Shown here piece after piece: positions 1 to 4,381 of a stretch of DNA of 8,974 nt (within the stretch, counting starts at the first letter, position 1; the number at the start of each line of letters is the position of its first letter). The DNA is taken from the NCBI RefSeq assembly GCF_018373095.1, contig NZ_JAHAHT010000073.1, positions 1 through 8,974 on the forward strand, in the 5' to 3' direction. This DNA comes from Haemophilus parahaemolyticus (lineage in GTDB: Bacteria > Pseudomonadota > Gammaproteobacteria > Enterobacterales > Pasteurellaceae). Below the pieces are notes generated by a model. It saw only the letters and a program-made list of their open reading frames with translations, made no database searches and was not told where the DNA came from. Position numbers and translations under genes: made by a program.

Positions 1-113
1 AGATGGGAAGAAAAGGTTAGTGTTTGTTTGTTTGTTTGTTTGTTTGTTTGTTTGTTTGTTTGTTTGTTTGTTTGTTTGTTTGTTTGTTTGTTTACAGAAT
101 TATATAAAAACAT
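1..113 (-). CDS. 5' end of an unidentified, probably phase-variable gene (runs off left edge)
   Basis: On the minus strand an ATG at 113-111 opens a frame that stays open to the window edge (37 codons seen). It reads MFLYNSV, then six copies of Asn-Lys-Gln-Thr, then LTFSSH. The repeat block is encoded by 18 AAAC units (93 down to 22). A strong Shine-Dalgarno, TGAGGA (126-121), lies 7 nt before the ATG. Four-base repeats just inside a reading frame are the classic Haemophilus arrangement for slipped-strand phase variation of surface-sugar transferases, haemoglobin receptors and methyltransferases. Gaining or losing one unit would shift the frame. Past the repeat, the +1 frame is also open in the few bases seen, while the third frame hits TAA at once, so the ON state cannot be decided here. 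Too little protein is visible to name the product. That this is a true gene start is well supported by the RBS, ATG and open repeat together. Confidence 0.72.
   Translation of the reverse strand, partial: MFLYNSVNKQTNKQTNKQTNKQTNKQTNKQTLTFSSH
22..93. repeat. Tetranucleotide tandem repeat, (GTTT)18 on + / (AAAC)18 on -
   Basis: Eighteen uninterrupted GTTT units, 72 bp, without a single mismatch. The tract ends with TTTA at 91-94. Because 4 is not a multiple of 3, each change in unit number shifts the frame of the minus-strand gene that contains it. The perfect sequence suggests an active, mutable tract rather than an old degenerate one. Confidence 0.97.
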
Positions 114-120
114 ATTTAGA

Positions 121-126
121 TCCTCA
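121..126 (-). promoter_or_regulatory. Ribosome binding site of the AAAC-repeat gene
   Basis: The minus strand reads TGAGGA, 7 nt upstream of the ATG at 113-111. It is what selects this start. The only other nearby upstream ATG on this strand, in the TATAATG at about 162-156, meets a stop after two further codons. Confidence 0.7.
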
Positions 127-156
127 CTATATTAAATAAAAGATACTCAATTTTGC

Positions 157-162
157 ATTATA
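157..162 (-). promoter_or_regulatory. Possible -10 element for the AAAC-repeat gene
   Basis: The minus strand reads TATAAT, a perfect sigma-70 -10 hexamer, 44 nt before the start codon. No convincing -35 hexamer is seen at 16-18 bp spacing, and the region is very AT-rich, so this is only a candidate. Confidence 0.35.
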
Positions 163-201
163 TAGATTAAGATATAAAGGAAATATTGTTTTTATACATA
201 A

Positions 202-241
202 AAAGTGCGGTGAAAATCTTAAAAATTTTTCACCGCACTTT
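202..241. terminator. Hairpin of two inverted uptake signal sequences (probable terminator)
   Basis: Perfect 15-bp arms, AAAGTGCGGTGAAAA (202-216) and its complement (227-241), surround a 10-nt loop. Each arm holds the 9-bp Haemophilus-type DNA uptake core AAGTGCGGT (203-211 on +, 232-240 on -). Paired inverted uptake sequences after stop codons commonly act as Rho-independent terminators in Pasteurellaceae. The A- and T-rich flanks suit either direction. It sits 13 nt past the stop codon of the decayed minus-strand gene at 255-433, which is the natural position for that gene's terminator. Confidence 0.75.
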
Positions 242-254
242 GTTAAATCAGAGT

Positions 255-433
255 TTACATCACCACCACATCAAACTGTTCTTGATTATAAAATTGCTCA
301 GTTTTTACTTATTTGCTCAAGTTCTCTTTCTGAAATGGCGGTTATTTTAACTCCTTTAAAATTTTTGTAAGAAACGAAAAGGTACTTCGTCTAATACGAT
401 GAAGGATATGGTTTCTTTCGTACAATTATTTTT
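255..433 (-). pseudogene. Probable decayed 3' end of an unrecognised gene, two frameshifts
   Basis: Three minus-strand frames join into one plausible protein tail. The first reads about KETISFIVLDEVPFRFLQK and stops at 358-356. The second continues FKGVKITAISERELEQISK and stops at 300-298. The third ends TEQFYNQEQFDVVVM with a TAA at 257-255. Removing one base from the T run at 361-358 and one from the A run at 306-302 (both read on the minus strand) gives a continuous frame of about 58 codons. No ATG is seen in the readable part, and upstream the frame runs into the opposing Met-rich gene, so the 5' part is missing. The uptake-sequence hairpin lies just downstream, as expected for a gene end. 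The protein is not recognised. Two homopolymer sequencing errors in an intact small gene are an alternative explanation. Confidence 0.45.
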
Positions 434-457
434 ACCACTCAAAAAAGGAAATTTAAA

Positions 458-733
458 ATGAAAAATATTACATTCAAAAGTGCAATGTTAGGAATGGCAC
501 TATTATTAGGTGCAACCAGTGTTTATGCAGAAGCAATGAAAACAGAAGCTATGCCGATGAAATCAGAACCAATGATGGCTGAGCCAATGAAATCAGAACC
601 GATGATGAAATCTGATGCGATGAAAGTAGATCAGATGAAAATGTCATCGGATAAGATGATGAAATCAGAGAAAAAAATGAAAACGGATAAAAAAATGAAA
701 AAAGCGAAAATGATGAAGAAAGAGAAAATGTAG
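458..733 (+). CDS. Small secreted Met/Lys-rich protein
   Basis: A 91-residue protein starts with a typical Sec signal peptide: Lys near the N-terminus, a hydrophobic core AMLGMALLLGA, and a VYA cleavage site after residue 24. The mature 67 residues contain 18 Met and 19 Lys, with no Cys, His, Phe, Tyr or Trp. The first half carries repeats around MKSEPMM with acidic residues; the second half becomes strongly basic (KKMKTDKKMKKAK). The start is supported by AAGGAA 7 nt upstream. No full promoter is clear; TACAAT at 421-426 is a possible -10. It resembles in composition the short exported Met-rich repeat proteins seen in other Gram-negatives, such as the MxKDx pentapeptide type and the MrpX-like proteins proposed to absorb oxidants through methionine. 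A periplasmic oxidant sink or Cu(I) binder is therefore possible, but this is inference from composition. Low complexity makes homology claims unsafe. Confidence 0.85.
   Translation: MKNITFKSAMLGMALLLGATSVYAEAMKTEAMPMKSEPMMAEPMKSEPMMKSDAMKVDQMKMSSDKMMKSEKKMKTDKKMKKAKMMKKEKM
557..616 (+). repeat. 30-bp internal tandem repeat in the Met-rich gene
   Basis: Two near-identical 30-bp units begin at 557 and 587, both starting ATGAAATCAGAACC and differing at a few later bases. They encode MKSEPMMAEP and MKSEPMMKSD. The repetition suggests the gene lengthens or shortens by in-frame duplication. Confidence 0.7.
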
Positions 734-736
734 GAG

Positions 737-770
737 AAAAAAATCGGCTGTAAAAACAGCCGATTTTTTT
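737..770. terminator. Bidirectional Rho-independent terminator
   Basis: Stem TCGGCTGT (744-751) / ACAGCCGA (756-763) with loop AAAA, flanked by seven A on the left and seven T on the right. It follows the Met-rich gene stop by 3 nt, and on the other strand it lies downstream of bamE, so it can end both convergent transcripts. Confidence 0.9.
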
Positions 771-789
771 GAGTGAATTTATGATAGCA

Positions 790-880
790 ATCTTATCTAT
801 AGAAGATCAAATTAATCTGGCAGACACAAATTTTTAAACGAGAGACGGCCAGATTGGGTTTGATCTTCTATATCTTATCT
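790..880. mobile_element. 73-bp inverted-repeat element with 9-bp flanking direct repeats (MITE-like)
   Basis: The core 799-871 has perfect 13-bp terminal inverted repeats (ATAGAAGATCAAA at 799-811, its complement at 859-871). A second paired block lies inside (TCTGGC 816-821, GCCAGA 848-853), with a 26-nt loop. Immediately outside each end is the same 9-mer ATCTTATCT (790-798 and 872-880), as a target-site duplication would be. It has no coding capacity, so any movement would need a transposase from elsewhere. The ends match no IS family I can name. A plain structured RNA or dispersed repeat is possible, but neither strand has a T tract directly after the stem, which argues against a simple terminator. 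Confidence 0.5.
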
Positions 881-895
881 GAGTTTTTTTGTACT

Positions 896-1255
896 CTACT
901 CTACTTTTTCTTCAACCATTTTTTGATCTTTAATATCATCTAATTTGATATCTTTTACAAAACCTTGATTATCAAAATAAACGAGTAATGTGCGGCGGAT
1001 TGGATCATTATGCCCTTCACGCTTGATAAAAACATAATCCCAACGGTTTTGAGCAAAAACATCGCGAAGTACTGGTGTACCAAGCAAATATTGAACTTGC
1101 TCTTGATTCATCCCTACTTTTAATTGGTCAATTTTATCCTGCTCTAAATAGTTACCTTGTGGAACATCAATACGATAGACCACTTTATTAACCGTTGAAC
1201 ACGCTGTGATCCCCATTGCAACGAAAGCAATGGCTAAAAGAGATTTCATTTTCAT
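896..1255 (-). CDS. bamE: Outer membrane assembly lipoprotein BamE (SmpA/OmlA family)
   Basis: BamE is a small lipoprotein subunit of the BAM complex, which inserts beta-barrel proteins into the outer membrane; it supports BamA-BamD contact and binds phosphatidylglycerol. The 119-residue protein has a lipoprotein signal with lipobox ITAC and lipidated Cys19, and Ser at +2, as expected for outer-membrane sorting. The mature part carries the family pattern: YRIDVPQGNYLEQDKIDQLKVGM, the LLGTPVLRD turn, and NRWDYVF. Length fits the family. The start at 1255 has AGGG 7 nt upstream; the next in-frame Met is codon 3, so either is possible. It follows yejK on the same strand after 58 nt and is probably cotranscribed. 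The gap contains a TATGAT without a good -35, so an internal promoter cannot be excluded. Transcription likely ends at the hairpin at 737-770, beyond the inverted-repeat element. Confidence 0.95.
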   Translation of the reverse strand: MKMKSLLAIAFVAMGITACSTVNKVVYRIDVPQGNYLEQDKIDQLKVGMNQEQVQYLLGTPVLRDVFAQNRWDYVFIKREGHNDPIRRTLLVYFDNQGFVKDIKLDDIKDQKMVEEKVE

Positions 1256-1313
1256 ATCAATACCCTAAATTAAAATTAATACAAATCATACCGAAATCGG
1301 TTGTAAAAAACTA

Positions 1314-2318
1314 TTATTTATTGCGTTCAAGCTGATCTCGCAAGTTCGCGGGTAATCCTTTGATTATCAAAGTATCATTTAGTTCATCCCAAATTAAACG
1401 CGTACCTAATAATTCCGCATTAAAACTAATCGTTACGCCCTTTCCTGAGCCTGAATATTTGGTTAAGCCTTTTAAAGCATTTCGAACGGGTGGAATTGAT
1501 TCTTCCAAACCGTACTCTTTCTCTTGAGTAAATTGAGCAAAATTTAATTCATTTAAGGTTGGTAAAGATTCAGAAAGCTCATTGATTGCAATCTCTTCCC
1601 CTTGATTGATTTGTCCTTTGCAATATTCAAACGCTTGTTTTTTTACTTCACGAATTTGAGGAGTAGAAAGCTCACCTTGCTCGCAAAAATCATTTACCGC
1701 TTGCAATAAAGTTTGGTTTTGCACCTGTGGGTTTAGTCCCTCTTCGGCACTTAAAAAATCCATAAAGAAATCGGCAACTTTACGCCCTACTCGCCCTTTA
1801 ATAAAGGTAAGATAACGGTTTGAAGTGGCATTAATACGGAGTTCTGTCAAGTTAATACGGCAAGCAATATCGTATTGAGTAATGTCCAAATATTGTGTGC
1901 TTTTTACCTCTAAATGCTCATCTACCAAAATAGAAGAGCGACTATCTATTAACGCAATAAAGAGATAATCAGTCGCTAAAAAATTATATCGACAGAGAAT
2001 AAAGGTACCGCCAGAAGCAAAAGGATATTTTGCCAATTCAGTCGCTAACATATTGGCAGATTGATGGCTAAATAGCAGAAAATCTGTCTCTTTTTCCAAA
2101 AAACGATTAAGCTGTTGTGCAAATACAGATTCACTCTTGAACACGCCATAACCCTTCGCTTTGTTCTGATACGCTTGGTGTAATTGCAACATCATTTGCT
2201 CGGCAGCGGGGCTAATTGGCAGTAATTCCTCGCGTAACACCGTTTTGAGTTCAACATTCTCGCCTTCAACGTGATGTTGAATTTGGTGCAAAACAATTTC
2301 TTCTAAATTTATACTCAT
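1314..2318 (-). CDS. yejK: Nucleoid-associated protein YejK (NdpA family)
   Basis: The 334-residue protein matches the YejK/NdpA family over its full length (E. coli YejK has 335 residues). Recognisable stretches are the N-terminal MSINLEEIVLHQI, the central region containing YLTFIKGRVGRKVADFFMDFL (about residues 168-188), and the C-terminal block GKGVTISFNAELLGTRLIWD. YejK is a cytoplasmic protein found with the nucleoid in E. coli; its exact molecular function is poorly defined. Members of the family are also encoded on phages and mobile elements, but this copy sits among housekeeping genes and pairs with bamE downstream. The Shine-Dalgarno is weak (an AAAGAGA stretch about 11 nt before the ATG). 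The start is chosen because it matches the family N-terminus. It is transcribed divergently from ridA. Confidence 0.93.
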   Translation of the reverse strand: MSINLEEIVLHQIQHHVEGENVELKTVLREELLPISPAAEQMMLQLHQAYQNKAKGYGVFKSESVFAQQLNRFLEKETDFLLFSHQSANMLATELAKYPFASGGTFILCRYNFLATDYLFIALIDSRSSILVDEHLEVKSTQYLDITQYDIACRINLTELRINATSNRYLTFIKGRVGRKVADFFMDFLSAEEGLNPQVQNQTLLQAVNDFCEQGELSTPQIREVKKQAFEYCKGQINQGEEIAINELSESLPTLNELNFAQFTQEKEYGLEESIPPVRNALKGLTKYSGSGKGVTISFNAELLGTRLIWDELNDTLIIKGLPANLRDQLERNK

Positions 2319-2374
2319 AAAATCGAATCTCTTTGTTCCTGTTTATATAAAATAATCATTATGCTCCTCTTATT

Positions 2375-2402
2375 ATTTTAGCTAGTTATGCAATAGCTGC
2401 AA
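2375..2402 (-). promoter_or_regulatory. Possible promoter of yejK-bamE
   Basis: The minus strand reads TTGCAG (2402-2397), 16 bp, then TAAAAT (2380-2375), about 56 nt before the yejK ATG. The match is moderate and the surrounding sequence is AT-rich. Confidence 0.3.
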
Positions 2403-2424
2403 ATAAAAAGAGCGCTTTTCTCTG

Positions 2425-2453
2425 TTTAAAAATAGGATTTTTTAGCATAAAAT
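2425..2453 (+). promoter_or_regulatory. Possible promoter of ridA-pgeF
   Basis: TTTAAA (2425-2430), 17 bp, TAAAAT (2448-2453), about 39 nt before the ridA ATG. Spacing is ideal; the -10 matches 5 of 6 positions and the -35 matches 4 of 6. Confidence 0.4.
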
Positions 2454-2492
2454 CACATAGCTTATTTATTTTATCAAGATTAAGGAAACACT

Positions 2493-2882
2493 ATGACTAA
2501 AATTATTCACACAGAAAATGCACCTGCAGCAATCGGGCCTTACGTACAAGCGGTTGATTTAGGCAACCTTGTTTTCACATCAGGTCAAATTCCCGTTAAT
2601 CCTAAAACAGGTGAAGTGCCAGCAGATATTACTGAACAAGCACGCCAAGCGTTAGAAAATGTAAAAGCAATTCTAGAACAAGCAGGGTTGAGTGTCACAA
2701 ACATAAACAAAACAACTGTTTTTGTAAAAGATTTAAACGACTTTGCGACCGTAAATGCCGAATATGAAAAATTCTTCCGTGAAAATAATCATCCTGCATT
2801 CCCTGCACGTTCTTGTGTGGAAGTGGCTCGTTTACCCAAAGATGTGGGTTTAGAAATTGAAGCGATTGCCGTTCGCTCATAA
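2493..2882 (+). CDS. ridA: 2-iminobutanoate/2-iminopropanoate deaminase RidA (YjgF/YER057c/UK114 family)
   Basis: RidA hydrolyses reactive enamine/imine intermediates released by PLP enzymes such as threonine dehydratase (IlvA), which protects other PLP enzymes from damage. It acts as a cytoplasmic trimer with active sites between subunits. The 129-residue length is typical. Family landmarks are AIGPY near the N-terminus with Tyr17, LVFTSGQIP (residues 26-34), and the C-terminal signature FPARSCVEVARLPKDVGLEIEAIA. The signature provides the substrate-binding Arg106 and catalytic Glu121 (equivalent to Arg105/Glu120 of E. coli RidA). Arg106 marks the true RidA subfamily with deaminase activity. 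AGGA 6 nt before the ATG supports the start. It is followed by pgeF after 55 nt on the same strand, probably in one transcript. Confidence 0.96.
   Translation: MTKIIHTENAPAAIGPYVQAVDLGNLVFTSGQIPVNPKTGEVPADITEQARQALENVKAILEQAGLSVTNINKTTVFVKDLNDFATVNAEYEKFFRENNHPAFPARSCVEVARLPKDVGLEIEAIAVRS
2546..2554 (+). repeat. Uptake-signal-like core ACAAGCGGT in ridA
   Basis: Exact 9-mer matching the core of the Actinobacillus-type DNA uptake sequence, followed by a T/A-rich stretch (TGATTT). It lies within the ridA coding region. Confidence 0.5.
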
Positions 2883-2887
2883 AACTT

Positions 2888-2897
2888 ACAAGCGGTC
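2888..2897 (+). repeat. Uptake signal sequence ACAAGCGGTC between ridA and pgeF
   Basis: Full 10-base Actinobacillus-type uptake core followed by a T-rich tract, located 6 nt after the ridA stop codon in the short intergenic gap. No inverted partner is present, so it does not look like a terminator. Confidence 0.65.
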
Positions 2898-2937
2898 GTT
2901 TTTTCAAAATAAAATACAGAAATAAAAGGGAATATGA

Positions 2938-3684
2938 ATGAAGGCAGTTTATCCAAATTGGCAAGCTCCCCCAAATATTAAAGCCCTCACCACCGTGAGA
3001 ACGGGCGGAGTTAGTTTACCGCCATTTAATAGCTTTAATTTAGGCGATCACGTTTGTGACGATCCAGAGGCGGTGCAACAAAATCGCATTTTATTGGTAG
3101 ATAAATTTGGATTGCCCCATTCCCCTTTTTTTCTCGCACAAACTCACAGCACAAAAGTGATTGAGCTTCCTTTTACAGAAACCAATGTGGAAGTGGAAGC
3201 TGATGCCGTTTACACTCAACAGGCTAATCAAGTTTGCTTAGTTATGACAGCCGATTGCTTACCTATTTTATTCTGTAACAAAAAGGGAACAGAGGTCGCT
3301 GCAGCTCACGCAGGCTGGCGAGGATTATGTGCCGGAATTCTCGAAGAAACAGTCACAAAATTTAAAACGCCAACTTCTGATATTATCGCCTGGCTTGGGC
3401 CAGCTATCGGCCCAACAGCGTTCCAAGTAGGCGAAGAAGTGATTGAACAATTTTGCACATTCGATCCAAATGCTAAGCTTGCCTTCACACCTGATATCAC
3501 AACAAGCGGTAAATTTCTCGGCAATCTTTACCAATTAGCAACCCAAAGATTAAACAAGCTAGGTATTACCGACATTTCAGGCGGAACACATTGCACTTAC
3601 ACAGAGCACGATAAATTTTTCTCTTACCGCCGAGATAAACAGACAGGGAGAATGGCTTCTTTAATTTGGATTGAACAAGCATAA
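2938..3684 (+). CDS. pgeF: PgeF/YfiH family laccase-domain protein (peptidoglycan editing factor / purine nucleoside phosphorylase)
   Basis: The 248-residue cytoplasmic protein closely follows E. coli YfiH. Members were annotated as polyphenol oxidases; later work assigns a role in preventing misincorporation of serine into peptidoglycan stems (PgeF) and purine nucleoside phosphorylase/adenosine deaminase activity. The metal-site motifs are intact: QTHS with His70, TADCLPILF with Cys107, and HAGWRGLCAG with His124. Also present are WLGPAIGP (about 152-159) and the C-terminal FFSYRRDKQTGRMAS. The start at 2938 fits: AAGGG lies 7 nt upstream, whereas an out-of-frame ATG at 2934 is only 3 nt from it and opens a frame of about 15 codons. 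It is second in a likely operon with ridA. The 26-nt gap to the convergent rluA stop shows no terminator hairpin. Confidence 0.94.
   Translation: MKAVYPNWQAPPNIKALTTVRTGGVSLPPFNSFNLGDHVCDDPEAVQQNRILLVDKFGLPHSPFFLAQTHSTKVIELPFTETNVEVEADAVYTQQANQVCLVMTADCLPILFCNKKGTEVAAAHAGWRGLCAGILEETVTKFKTPTSDIIAWLGPAIGPTAFQVGEEVIEQFCTFDPNAKLAFTPDITTSGKFLGNLYQLATQRLNKLGITDISGGTHCTYTEHDKFFSYRRDKQTGRMASLIWIEQA
3502..3510 (+). repeat. Uptake-signal-like core ACAAGCGGT in pgeF
   Basis: Exact 9-mer followed by AAATTT, as in the extended Actinobacillus-type uptake motif. It is embedded in the pgeF coding sequence. Confidence 0.5.
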
Positions 3685-3710
3685 ATTAAAATAAATATTC
3701 TCCTATATCC

Positions 3711-4379
3711 CTAAAATGTAGCTTCTGCCGTAAACGTCATTCTTGTGCCCGTGATTGGGTGTGTAATTGTCAGACTTTCCGCGTGCAAGCAAAGTCTTGG
3801 AGCAAGGCTTTTGGCTAATGGGTTGGCATAGAACTTATCGCCTAGAATAGGATGCCCTAATGCCAAAGAATGCACTCTCAACTGGTGAGAACGCCCCGTA
3901 ATAGGGGTGAGTTTTACTCTTGTGGTATTGTTTGGCAAATGTGCTAACACCTCATATTGGGTTATCGCTTTTTTACCTCGCTCGTAACAGATTTTTTGAC
4001 GTGGGCGATTTTCCCAGTCGCAAATCAGCGGGAAATTCATCTCGCCTGTATCGCCCACTTTCTCACCTAGTTTGCCCCATAACAACGCAATATAGTGCTT
4101 TTTCGGCTCACGTTCGCGAAATTGACGTTTCAGTTCTTTTTCTGCTGCCTTACTTAATGCAAATAATAAAATACCGCTTGTCGCCATATCCAAACGGTGA
4201 GCGGGTTCAGTAAAGCCATATTTTTTCTGCACGCGGGTCATTGCGCTGTCAAAATATTCGGGGCGATTACCAGGAACGGAAAGCAATCCGCTTGGTTTGT
4301 TGATCACTAAAATATGATTATCGCGATAAACCTCATCTAAAAAGGGCTCAAGCGGTGGATGATATTCAATAAGTGCCAT
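3711..4379 (-). CDS. rluA: Dual-specificity RNA pseudouridine synthase RluA
   Basis: RluA converts uridine to pseudouridine at position 746 of 23S rRNA and position 32 of several tRNAs. The 222-residue length (E. coli RluA 219) and absence of an N-terminal S4 domain separate it from RluC/RluD. The catalytic motif is HRLDMATSG with Asp64 (residues 61-69), preceded by HILVINKPSGLLSVPG (22-37). The later family motif PITGRSHQLRVHSLALGHPILGD is also present. The ATG follows the rapA stop codon by 2 nt, and its Shine-Dalgarno (CAGGA) lies inside the rapA 3' end, so translation is probably coupled. It converges on pgeF with stops 26 nt apart. Confidence 0.95.
   Translation of the reverse strand: MALIEYHPPLEPFLDEVYRDNHILVINKPSGLLSVPGNRPEYFDSAMTRVQKKYGFTEPAHRLDMATSGILLFALSKAAEKELKRQFREREPKKHYIALLWGKLGEKVGDTGEMNFPLICDWENRPRQKICYERGKKAITQYEVLAHLPNNTTRVKLTPITGRSHQLRVHSLALGHPILGDKFYANPLAKSLAPRLCLHAESLTITHPITGTRMTFTAEATF
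4173..4181 (-). repeat. Uptake-signal-like core ACAAGCGGT in rluA
   Basis: Exact 9-mer on the minus strand, followed by an A/T-rich run (ATTTTATTATT). It lies within the rluA coding sequence. Confidence 0.5.
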
Positions 4380-4381
4380 AA

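Noticed and set aside
1..135. A + strand frame from the left edge through the GTTT repeat (Val-Cys-Leu-Phe repeats) to a TAA at 133.
   Set aside because: It has no visible start, and a repeat near a 3' end would be unusual. The minus strand has an ATG, a good Shine-Dalgarno and the expected 5' repeat position.
891..905. Short TACTC repeats over the bamE stop codon.
   Set aside because: Fewer than three units; too short to be a mutable tract, and the BamE C-terminus looks normal.
1290..1301. ACCGA-aa-TCGGT dyad between yejK and bamE.
   Set aside because: Five-base arms with no T tract; too weak to call a terminator or operator.
2345..2363. Fur-box-like sequence (ATAATCATTAT) between yejK and ridA.
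   Set aside because: Only about 12 of 19 positions fit the Fur consensus, in a very AT-rich gap, and neither flanking gene is an expected iron-regulated gene.
2407..2425. Small inverted repeat around AGCGCT upstream of ridA.
   Set aside because: The symmetric core is only about 6 bp with mismatched arms, and it is not placed as a terminator of any gene.
3306..3534. Minus-strand open frames inside pgeF, and similar antisense frames inside ridA, rapA and rlmD.
   Set aside because: They lie opposite strongly conserved coding regions, have no family features and are explained by codon composition.
3685..3710. Search for a terminator between the convergent pgeF and rluA genes.
   Set aside because: The 26-nt AT-rich gap has no stem-loop; termination must occur within or beyond the opposing gene.
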